Positions 7,072 to 13,633 of a stretch of 20,044 nt of DNA are shown in pieces. Made by a program: the position numbers and the translations under genes. The notes under the pieces are model-generated. The model saw nothing but the letters and a program-made list of their open reading frames with translations. It was not told the DNA's origin and did no database searches. Numbering within the stretch: the stretch's first letter is position 1; each line of letters begins with the position of its first letter. Origin of the DNA: an uncultured Clostridia bacterium (GTDB taxonomy: Bacteria; Bacillota; Clostridia; TANB77; CAG-508); contig CANQES010000015.1 in NCBI GenBank assembly GCA_947595555.1, forward strand, positions 1-20,044, written 5' to 3'.

Positions 7072-8604
7072 ATGAAGAAAAACAAAGGAATAACATTAAT
7101 CGCATTAGTAATAACTATAATAGTTTTACTAATACTTGCAGGAGTGAGCATAGCAACACTACTTGGAGAAAATGGCATACTAACACAAGCAAATAAAGCA
7201 AGTCATGAAACAAAACTTGCAGAACTAAAAGAGAATTTACAACTAGATATATTAGATATAACTATGGGAAAAAACGGAAGCAATTTAAGTAAGGAAGAAC
7301 TAAGAAAAGTTTTAGTAAAATATTTTGGAGAAAAAAATGTGCCTGCTATAAATGATTCAAAATGGGATAACTTTCCAGAAGGATTTGAATTAACAACAGA
7401 AGATGGAAAATATACAGTAAACATAGCAGATATATATAATGCGGATTTAGGAAAAATGACAGCTGGAACAGAAACAACAAAACCAGAAGGAGCTGAATGG
7501 GAAAACACTGTAACACCAGTAGCAGATGGAGAAGGACATATAATACCAGTACCAAATGGATTTAGTTATAAAGAAGGAACAAAAGAAACAGGATTTGTAA
7601 TACAAGATGATGAAGGAAATGAATTTGTATGGGTACCATGTGGAAAAGGAGAAGAGATAACATATGAAAAAGAAAAAGGATTAGCGGTCACATGGAAAAG
7701 TGCTCAAGAAGATGGAGTATATTATAAAGCAAAGCAAGAGAATTATACAGAGTATGATGATTGGGAAGATGTTTATGGAGACACAACAAGTGTAAACAAA
7801 TACGGAGGATTTTATATAGGAAGATATGAAGCAGGCATACCAAGCACAGCATCATTTTATCCAAATACAGATAAAAAAGATTATAATAGTGATAGAAATT
7901 TAACAGAAGAAAATGGAGAGACATTAAAACCAGTAAGTAAGAAAAATAATCCAAGTTGGAATTTTATAACACAAGAACATGCAATAGAAGTATCAGGAAA
8001 AATGTATGAAGGTAGTGAAAGTGTAACAAGCCAATTAATAGATAGTTATGCATGGGATACAGTAGTAGAATGGATAAAAACTGGAGAAGGAAAAGTAGGA
8101 AAAATAACAAATTCAATAACATATGGAAATTATATCGATAGTACAAATATAAGCTTAGATACTGATGGAATATATGCTATGCATGCTAGTGGAGGTGTTT
8201 TTTCATTTGCTACAACTTATTCAGTAGGTGGTTGGAAAAGAACGGAAAGTAATAAAGAGATTACAAAAGATAATGTGGAAACAGAATATAGTCAATATGA
8301 ATGGATACCACCTTATTCTGAATGGGATTTTGCTACGACAAAAAAATACGAAAGAACAGAAATAGCAACAGGAGCAACAGAAGCAACAAAAACGAAAAAT
8401 ATATATGATTTAGCAGGGAATATGTGGGAGTGGACAACAGAGATAGGAAAACATAAAACCGAAAGTACAACATACATTGTTGCTCGTGGAGGTGGATTTA
8501 CTGTAAATGGACATTGGGGTCCTGTGTGCTGTCGTTCTGGTACCTATGATAGTTCAATATTTGGGGGTAATGTGGGTTTTCGAATTGTGCTTTATATGAA
8601 ATAG
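7072..8604 (+). CDS. Array gene 6: prepilin-like protein with FGE/C-type-lectin-like head
   Basis: A 510-residue protein; the ribosome site is GGGAAGG a few bases before the ATG. The leader MKKNKG precedes the shared ITLIALVITIIVLL helix with Ala5. Residues 4-208 match gene 3 with four substitutions. The FGE-like domain follows: FVWVPCGK (~186-192), GGFYIGRYEAGIPS, WDTVVEWI, IYDLAGNMWEW, RGGGF, VGFRIVLYMK. From residue ~208 on it diverges from gene 3 in patches (for example ASFYPNTDKKDY against ASFYETADNGNY), most strongly between RGGGF and GFR, where residues His, Trp, Cys, Thr and Tyr appear. Arg codons change from AGA to CGT/CGA there. It is probably a surface-displayed binding protein; ligand unknown. 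It has its own promoter and a strong terminator. Confidence 0.85.
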   Translation: MKKNKGITLIALVITIIVLLILAGVSIATLLGENGILTQANKASHETKLAELKENLQLDILDITMGKNGSNLSKEELRKVLVKYFGEKNVPAINDSKWDNFPEGFELTTEDGKYTVNIADIYNADLGKMTAGTETTKPEGAEWENTVTPVADGEGHIIPVPNGFSYKEGTKETGFVIQDDEGNEFVWVPCGKGEEITYEKEKGLAVTWKSAQEDGVYYKAKQENYTEYDDWEDVYGDTTSVNKYGGFYIGRYEAGIPSTASFYPNTDKKDYNSDRNLTEENGETLKPVSKKNNPSWNFITQEHAIEVSGKMYEGSESVTSQLIDSYAWDTVVEWIKTGEGKVGKITNSITYGNYIDSTNISLDTDGIYAMHASGGVFSFATTYSVGGWKRTESNKEITKDNVETEYSQYEWIPPYSEWDFATTKKYERTEIATGATEATKTKNIYDLAGNMWEWTTEIGKHKTESTTYIVARGGGFTVNGHWGPVCCRSGTYDSSIFGGNVGFRIVLYMK

Positions 8605-8616
8605 AAATATAAATAG

Positions 8617-8646
8617 GCTTAAGAAAAAATTTTCTTAAGCTTATTA
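8617..8646. terminator. Bidirectional terminator between array gene 6 and feoB
   Basis: GCTTAAGAAAA (8617-8627) and TTTTCTTAAGC (8630-8640) form an AT-rich stem with a very short loop, followed by TTATT. It lies between the stop of gene 6 and the convergent end of feoB and can serve both. Confidence 0.7.
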
Positions 8647-8655
8647 CAATGTTCA

Positions 8656-10801
8656 TTAAATAATTATATGATAAATTAAATTTGTAAAAATACAAAGCAC
8701 TATACCACAAACAGTAGGAAGTAAAAAACTAATAAATGTCCATTTCCAACTACCAGTCTCCTTTTTTATTGTTAAAAGAGTAGTAGCACAAGGATAATGA
8801 AGAATTGTAAACAACATTACATTAATAGCAGTTAATATGGTCCAACCATTTGCTATCAAAATTTGACCAATAGAAAAAGTATCCTCTAAATCAACCAAAG
8901 TATTACCGCCAAGATAGCACATTAAAATAATTGGAAGCACAATTTCATTAGCTGGTATTCCAAGAACAAAAGCGGTCAAAATATAGCCATCCAATCCCAT
9001 TAATTGAGCAAGAGGATTCAAAAAGTTTGCAATAATTGTTAATAAACTTTCACCATTTATACCGATATTAGCAAACAACCAAATGATGAGACCTGCTGGA
9101 GCTGCTACACTAATAGCTCTACCTAATACAAATAAAGTTCTGTCAAAAATAGAACGTACTAAAATCTTACCAAATTGAGGCTTTCTATATGGTGGTAGTT
9201 CCAATACAAAGGAAGAAGGCATTCCTTTTAAAATAGTTTTAGACAACAATTTTGATATAATTAAAGTGAAGAATATTCCTAATAGAATCACAAAAATAAC
9301 AGCAATAGTTGAAACAATTGATTTGCTAAATCCCTGTACAGTTCCAGCAATGAAAATTGTGCTAATTGCTATTAAAAATGGAAATCTACCATTGCAAGGA
9401 ACAAAACTATTAGTCAGGATAGCAATTAATCTTTCTCGTGGGGAATCTATAATTCGACACCCAACAACTCCGGCAGCATTACAACCAAATCCCATACACA
9501 TAGTAATCATCTGTTTACCGTGTACAGCAACATTTTTTAAAAAAACCATCCATATTAAAAGCAATTCTAGGAAGATATCCCAAATCCTCTAAAATTGTGA
9601 AAAGAGGAAAAAATATAGCCATTGGAGGTAGCATAACAGCAATAATCCAAGTTAAAGTTTGATAGACACCAGAAATAAGCATAGAAGAGAGCCATTCCGG
9701 CGAATGTAAAAAATTAGCTAGATGAAGTAGTTTTTCTTGTATCCACCCAAACAAACTAAATAATGCTTGTGAAGGATAATTGCTACCTACAATAGTTAGC
9801 CAAAAAATGACAGCTAAAAACAAAAGCATGATTGGAATGCCAAACTTTTTAGAAGTTAAAATTTTATCAATCTTTCTATCACGTCTTGAATAGTTTTCAT
9901 CTTCAAAAATGCAAACTTTTCCACAAATGGTTTCACATTTGTGCATAATATCAGAAACAATAAAATCTTTTAAATGTTTTTTTATAATGTTATTCTTTTC
10001 TAAATCATTATGAACTTCATTAGTAATATTTTGTATATTTTTGTTATTTGATAAAGACATAGAAAGATTTTTTTCAATGGAGTTAATAATTGTTTCTTCA
10101 TCATCTATTAATTTTAATGCAATCCAACGGCACAAATCAGATGAAAGTTCAAATTCAGCATTTAAAACTTTTTCTATTTTAGATAAACCGTCTTCAATGT
10201 ATTTATTATAGATAACCTTTTTTGGTGCTGGTTGTATGTCATGAGTACATACTTTTTGTACTGTATCCATAAGTGAATTTAATGTTTTCTTTTTTCTTGC
10301 TGTAGTACCAACTACTGGTACACCAAGCTCATCTGATAATCTTTTTAAATCAATATGTATCTTCTTCTTTTTAGCTTCATCTAGTAAATTTACACAAACT
10401 ATGATGTTATTTGTTATATCCATTGTTTGAAAAACAAGATTCAAATTTCGCTCTAGACATGTAGCATCAACAACAATAATAGTGCAATCAGGATGTCCAA
10501 AGCAAATATAATCTCGAGCAATTTCTTCTTCTTCAGAATTAGACAAGATGGAATATGTTCCGGGAATATCAACTAAAAGAAAATTAGTATTTTTATAAAT
10601 ACAATTACCAGTAGCATTGCTTACAGTTTTTCCAGGCCAATTACCAGTATGTTGATGCATACCAGTTAAGTTATTAAAAATAGTTGATTTTCCAACATTA
10701 GGATTACCAGCTAATGCGATTACATAGTCAGAATCATTTTTTAAAAATTCTAAATCATTTGCCAGTAAATTACTTCCAGTAGACGATTTAGTAAGTCCCA
10801 T
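8656..10801 (-). pseudogene. feoB: Ferrous iron transporter FeoB, one-base frameshift
   Basis: FeoB is the GTPase-coupled inner-membrane Fe(II) importer. The start at 10801 (MGLTKSS) is chosen because AGGAGG ends 6 bases before it; the ATG at 10816 overlaps that site. G-protein motifs are clear: G1 GNPNVGKST (residues 32-40), TGNWPGKTV, DIPGTYSI and NLLDE. The transmembrane part starts near FGIPIMLLFLAVIF. The frame breaks at IAFNMDGFFKK and resumes in another frame as NVAVHGKQMITMCMGFGCNAAGV. The break lies in T6 at 9533-9538 (A6 on the coding strand). Removing one base gives a 714-residue protein, a normal FeoB length, with FFKNVAVHGKQ in register. All other motifs are intact, so sequencing error or very recent mutation is likely. 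feoA lies 33 bp upstream on the same strand. Confidence 0.88.
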
Positions 10802-10834
10802 AAATAACCTCCTCATAGATATTTTAATAATATA

Positions 10835-11062
10835 TTATGAATTAAAACAAATATTTATGAAATTAGCATCTTCTTTTCTAATTGCAATTAATGTGCCACG
10901 AATTGAAAAAGCACGTGGATCTGATGAAGGACTAACTAAAACAGGAGTAATGGGAGCACCTTTTACAAATCCTAGATCTAATAATCTTCTTTTAATATTT
11001 TCATTACAATTTAAATTTTGTATATAACCTTTGGTGTTCAAGGGTAAATCATTTAATGTCAT
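10835..11062 (-). CDS. feoA: Ferrous iron transport protein A (FeoA)
   Basis: A 75-residue SH3-like cytosolic protein that supports FeoB. The features are DLPLNTKGYI at the N-terminus, RRLLDLGFVKGAPI in the centre, and RGTLIAIRKEDANFI near the end, typical of FeoA. The ATG follows AGGAGG at good spacing. It is the first gene of the feoAB unit, with feoB starting 33 bp after its stop. The intergenic region with dut is divergent and contains a likely promoter and an imperfect inverted repeat that might be an iron-responsive operator. Confidence 0.92.
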   Translation of the reverse strand: MTLNDLPLNTKGYIQNLNCNENIKRRLLDLGFVKGAPITPVLVSPSSDPRAFSIRGTLIAIRKEDANFINICFNS

Positions 11063-11094
11063 TATATGCCTCCTAATATTTTTAACCTACTATT

Positions 11095-11123
11095 ATTATA
11101 TTTTGTCGAAAAATAATTGTTAC
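11095..11123 (-). promoter_or_regulatory. Likely feoAB promoter
   Basis: Minus strand: -10 TATAAT (11095-11100), 17-bp spacer, weak -35 GTAACA (11118-11123; 4 of 6 consensus bases). A weak -35 fits a regulated promoter. Confidence 0.5.
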
Positions 11124-11198
11124 ATATTGACATTATTTTGGTTTTATGAAAAAATAAAAAAAATAAAGTCATTTAAAAAATGGCAAAAGGAGGAAAAA

Positions 11199-11660
11199 AT
11201 GGAAAAATTAAGAGGTTTTGGCATAGCAAAAGGTTTTGAAGATAAAGGAATCAATTTGCCGATTAGAAAAACAAAATACTCTGCTGGATATGATATAGAA
11301 GCAGCAGAAGATGTTACAATACCAAGTTTTAAGAAAGGAATGAATCCTACTTTAGTAAAAACTGGATTAAAAGCTTATATGCAAGATGATGAAGTAATGT
11401 TTTTATATAATAGAAGTTCTAATCCAAAAAAGAAGGGATTAATTTTAGCTAATAGTGTAGGAGTTATTGATAAAGACTATTATGGAAATCCAGATAATGA
11501 TGGACATATCATGTTTGCTTTTTACAATATTAAGGAAGAAGATATTACAATAAAAAAAGGAGAAGCTATTGGTCAAGCAGTATTCCAAAAATATTTAATT
11601 GTAGATGATGATGAAGCAGAAGGAGAGAGAATAGGAGGATTTGGATCTACTGGAAAATAA
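11199..11660 (+). CDS. dut: Deoxyuridine 5'-triphosphate nucleotidohydrolase (dUTPase)
   Basis: A 153-residue trimeric-type dUTPase, converting dUTP to dUMP and pyrophosphate; it keeps uracil out of DNA and feeds dTMP synthesis. All five family motifs are visible: SAGYDIEA (28-35), NRSSNPKKKG (71-80), GVIDKDYYG with the catalytic Asp91, GEAIGQAVF (121-129) and ERIGGFGSTG (143-152). The start at 11199 follows AAAGGAGG with a short spacer. An in-frame ATG at 11031 would add a low-complexity segment running into the divergent feoA gene and has no ribosome site. Motif 4 has GEAIGQ where GxRIGQ is more common. The gene is divergent from feoA and ends at its own terminator. Confidence 0.93.
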   Translation: MEKLRGFGIAKGFEDKGINLPIRKTKYSAGYDIEAAEDVTIPSFKKGMNPTLVKTGLKAYMQDDEVMFLYNRSSNPKKKGLILANSVGVIDKDYYGNPDNDGHIMFAFYNIKEEDITIKKGEAIGQAVFQKYLIVDDDEAEGERIGGFGSTGK

Positions 11661-11720
11661 AAAAAAATTAAAAATTTTTTATTCTTAGAGTCTCAAGGAA
11701 TAGAAGAAAAATACAGATAA

Positions 11721-11759
11721 AAAAATCATGGTAAAGGCTTTGACTTTTACCATTTTTTG
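11721..11759 (+). terminator. Terminator of dut
   Basis: ATGGTAAA (11728-11735) pairs with TTTACCAT (11746-11753), flanked by an A-run before and T6 after. The loop holds the -35 box of the next promoter. Confidence 0.78.
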
Positions 11760-11768
11760 TTGTATAAT
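11740..11768 (+). promoter_or_regulatory. Promoter of carD gene, nested in the dut terminator
   Basis: -35 TTGACT (11740-11745), exactly 17 bp, -10 TATAAT (11763-11768). The -35 lies in the terminator loop and the spacer covers its right arm and T-tract. Confidence 0.75.
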
Positions 11769-11787
11769 AATTATGGTTAAAAAATCC

Positions 11788-11820
11788 AATAAAGTTGATA
11801 AAACTTTATTATATTTTTTT
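11788..11820 (+). promoter_or_regulatory. Terminator-like hairpin in the carD 5' leader
   Basis: AATAAAGTT (11788-11796) / AACTTTATT (11802-11810) with a 5-nt loop, followed by ATATTTTTTT. It lies about 15-20 bases after the predicted transcription start and before the ribosome site, so it could attenuate carD transcription. The stem is AT-rich and weak. Confidence 0.5.
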
Positions 11821-11855
11821 CACCAAATACTAAGTGCTGAAAGGAGTGTACGTAC

Positions 11856-12416
11856 ATGTTTAATGTAGGAGACAAAATTGTATATCCAATGCATGGAGCA
11901 GGGGTAATTGATTCAATAGAAGAAAAAGATATTTTAGGAGAGAAACAATCTTATTACATATTAAAGATGCCAGGAGAAGTAAAAGTAATGATACCAACAG
12001 CAAAGGCAGAAACAGTAGGTGTAAGAAATATAATAGATAAGAATTCAGCAGATAAAGTAATTGGAATACTAGAAAAAGATGAGACAGAAATGGATAAAAA
12101 TTGGAATAAAAGATATCGTGATAATATGGACAAGATGAAAAGTGGCGATATTTATGAAATTGCAGACGTTGTAAGAAATTTAAGCTTTAAACAAAAAGAA
12201 AAAGGTTTATCTACTGGCGAAAAGAAAATGTTAAATAATGCAAAACAAATATTGGTTAGTGAATTAGTATTAGCAGAACATGCCTCTCAAGAAGAAATGG
12301 AGCAATTAGTAGAAAATAAAATCAACACATCATTTATGATGTTTAAAGCAGATGAAGTACAACCTGAAAGTGTAGTAAATAAATTTATACCATTTGATGG
12401 AACAGGAACTGAATAA
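11856..12416 (+). CDS. CarD/CdnL-family transcription regulator
   Basis: A 186-residue cytosolic protein. Residues 1-60 are the CarD_CdnL/TRCF RNA-polymerase-interacting domain: FNVGDKIVYPMHGAGVI at the start, YYILKMPGEVKVMIP after it. The remaining ~120 residues are helical and charged (ADVVRNLSFKQKEKGLS, then MLNNAKQILVSELVLAEH), the usual C-terminal DNA-contacting helical domain. Length and layout fit the family. CarD proteins bind the RNA polymerase beta subunit and stabilise open complexes, often at rRNA promoters. The ATG follows AAAGGAG at normal distance. The gene has a consensus promoter, a hairpin in its leader and a terminator shared with the convergent tRNA. Confidence 0.9.
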   Translation: MFNVGDKIVYPMHGAGVIDSIEEKDILGEKQSYYILKMPGEVKVMIPTAKAETVGVRNIIDKNSADKVIGILEKDETEMDKNWNKRYRDNMDKMKSGDIYEIADVVRNLSFKQKEKGLSTGEKKMLNNAKQILVSELVLAEHASQEEMEQLVENKINTSFMMFKADEVQPESVVNKFIPFDGTGTE

Positions 12417-12435
12417 AACATTATAATAATAAAAT

Positions 12436-12469
12436 AAAAAGAGAGAACATTTCAGTTTTCTCTTTTTTT
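12436..12469. terminator. Shared terminator of carD gene and tRNA (CAT)
   Basis: AAAAAGAGAGAAC (12436-12448) / GTTTTCTCTTTTT (12455-12467) with one G-T pair and a 6-nt loop. T7 follows on the plus strand; the minus strand also exits into a T-rich stretch. The last T is the terminal A of the tRNA's CCA. Confidence 0.78.
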
Positions 12470-12545
12470 GGTGCTCCCTCAAGGATTCGAACCTTGGACC
12501 CACCGGTTATGAGCCGGTTGCTCTGACCAACTGAGCTAAGGGAGC
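12469..12545 (-). tRNA. tRNA with CAT anticodon (tRNA-Met, elongator; Ile2 not excluded)
   Basis: A 77-nt minus-strand tRNA with encoded CCA. Acceptor GCTCCCT/AGGGAGC, D-arm GCTC/GAGC, anticodon stem ACCGG/CCGGT with loop CTCATAA, T-arm CAAGG-TTCGAAT-CCTTG all pair. Anticodon CAT. Elongator Met and lysidine-modified Ile2 tRNAs share this anticodon; I favour Met but cannot settle it by eye. It lies directly against the carD terminator. Confidence 0.92.
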
Positions 12546-12571
12546 AAATATTTATATTTAGCACAAGTAAA

Positions 12572-12600
12572 AGTATAAGATATTTTAGAAAAAAAGTCAA
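12572..12600 (-). promoter_or_regulatory. Promoter of the CAT-anticodon tRNA
   Basis: Minus strand: -35 TTGACT (12595-12600), 17-bp spacer, -10 TATACT (12572-12577), about 27 bp before the mature 5' end. Confidence 0.75.
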
Positions 12601-12630
12601 GACTTTTTCAAAAAAAATTTCAAAAAATAC

Positions 12631-12659
12631 TTGAAAAAATAAGAAAAATATGGTACAAT
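12631..12659 (+). promoter_or_regulatory. Promoter of rpsB
   Basis: -35 TTGAAA (12631-12636), 17-bp spacer, -10 TACAAT (12654-12659) preceded by TATGG. It drives a ~100-nt leader before rpsB. Confidence 0.75.
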
Positions 12660-12676
12660 AACCAGCGTATTAATCA

Positions 12677-12739
12677 CACAAAGGCAGTTTTGAAGGAAGT
12701 GCCTACGAAGTAGGTCCCGAAAAATGATGAAACTTTGTG
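12677..12739 (+). ncRNA. Structured rpsB mRNA leader, likely autoregulatory
   Basis: A closing stem CACAAAG (12677-12683) / CTTTGTG (12733-12739) encloses two inner elements: GGCA (12683-12686) with TGCC (12700-12703), and the alternative hairpin CCTAC-GAA-GTAGG (12702-12714). The two inner helices compete at 12702-12703 or form a junction. Ribosomal-protein leaders commonly bind the encoded protein to limit synthesis, so S2 feedback is plausible; I have not matched it to a named family. Confidence 0.55.
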
Positions 12740-12769
12740 GAAGACATAACAAAAAAGGAGGAATTAAAA

Positions 12770-13570
12770 ATGTCAGTAGTTGCAATGAAACAATTACTAG
12801 AAGCAGGTGTTCACTTTGGACATCAAACAAGAAGATGGGATCCAAAAATGGCTGAATACATATTCCAAGCTAGAAATGGAATTCACATCATCGACTTACA
12901 AAAAACATCTAAAAAACTAGATGAAGCTTATGCTTTTATTAAAGAGCAAGCAGAAGATGGAAAAACAGTTCTATTTGTAGGAACTAAAAAACAAGCACAA
13001 GAATGTATGAAAGAGGCAGCATTAAAATGTGGAATGTACTATGTTGATCAAAGATGGTTAGGAGGAATGTTAACAAACTTTGAAACCATTCGTGCAAGAG
13101 TACAAAGATTAAAAGATTTAGAAAAAATGCAAGAAGATGGAACATTTGACGTGTTACCAAAAAAAGAAGTTATCCTATTAAAAAAAGAAATGGAAAAACT
13201 AGAAAAGAATCTTGGTGGAATTAAAGAAATGGAAAAACTACCAGGAGTAATATTCTTAGTTGATCCTAAAAAAGAAAGAATTGCTATTTTAGAAGCAAAA
13301 AAACTAGGAATTCCAGTTGTAGGTTTAGTTGATACAAACTGCAATCCAGAAGAATTAGACTATCCAATACCAGGAAATGATGACGCAATAAGAGCAGTCA
13401 AATTAATTGCAGATGTTATGGCAAATGCAGTAATTGAAGGCAAACAAGGAGAAAGTTTTGAGCCAGAGATGGTATCAGAACAAGTAGAAGAAGAACCTAC
13501 TAGCATGGAAGAAGTAGTAGAAGCAGCTGAAGAAAAAGTTGATTCAGATACAGAAACTGAAGCAGAATAA
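12770..13570 (+). CDS. rpsB: 30S ribosomal protein S2
   Basis: A 266-residue small-subunit protein. Signature segments: EAGVHFGHQTRRWDPKM (residues 11-27), YIFQARNGIHIIDL, VLFVGTKKQAQ, WLGGMLTNFETI, PGVIFLVDPKKERIA and GLVDTNCNPEELDYPIPGND. The start follows AAAGGAGG; an in-frame ATG at 12737 falls in the structured leader without a ribosome site. The last ~30 residues are a strongly acidic tail (EEEPTSMEEVVEAAEE), an extension seen in some S2 proteins. It is followed by tsf, the classic rpsB-tsf pair, with a hairpin between them. Confidence 0.97.
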   Translation: MSVVAMKQLLEAGVHFGHQTRRWDPKMAEYIFQARNGIHIIDLQKTSKKLDEAYAFIKEQAEDGKTVLFVGTKKQAQECMKEAALKCGMYYVDQRWLGGMLTNFETIRARVQRLKDLEKMQEDGTFDVLPKKEVILLKKEMEKLEKNLGGIKEMEKLPGVIFLVDPKKERIAILEAKKLGIPVVGLVDTNCNPEELDYPIPGNDDAIRAVKLIADVMANAVIEGKQGESFEPEMVSEQVEEEPTSMEEVVEAAEEKVDSDTETEAE

Positions 13571-13580
13571 TAGTTAAAAA

Positions 13581-13614
13581 GAAGAGTAGAGCTTTTCTGC
13601 TCTACTTCTTTTAA
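13581..13614 (+). terminator. Partial terminator/attenuator between rpsB and tsf
   Basis: TAGAGC / GCTCTA with GAAG/CTTC below a 2-nt bulge, a TTTTCT loop, and TTTTAAT after. The T-tract is short, so it likely lowers tsf transcription rather than ending it. Confidence 0.6.
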
Positions 13615-13633
13615 TATAAAGGAGGAATAAAAA

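Noticed and set aside
1..8655. A diversity-generating retroelement template repeat or reverse transcriptase
   Set aside because: I looked in the intergenic stretches and on both strands; no RT-like protein and no noncoding copy of a gene 3' end was seen. The idea is kept only as a hypothesis for the flanking genome.
8656..10801. Programmed -1 frameshifting in feoB at the T6-A6 run
   Set aside because: A -1 shift leads to a stop about ten codons on; only a +1 shift or one-base deletion joins the two halves.
10801..10816. feoB start at 10816
   Set aside because: That ATG overlaps the AGGAGG that is ideally placed for the ATG at 10801.
11112..11137. Canonical Fur box upstream of feoA
   Set aside because: The inverted repeat departs too far from the Fur consensus to name the regulator; reported only as a weak operator candidate.
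11031..11198. Longer dut start at 11031
   Set aside because: The extra 56 residues are low-complexity, overlap divergent feoA and lack a ribosome site; 11199 has AAAGGAGG and gives a normal dUTPase length.
12737..12769. Longer rpsB start at 12737
   Set aside because: It begins in the structured leader without a ribosome site; 12770 has AAAGGAGG and the expected S2 N-terminus.
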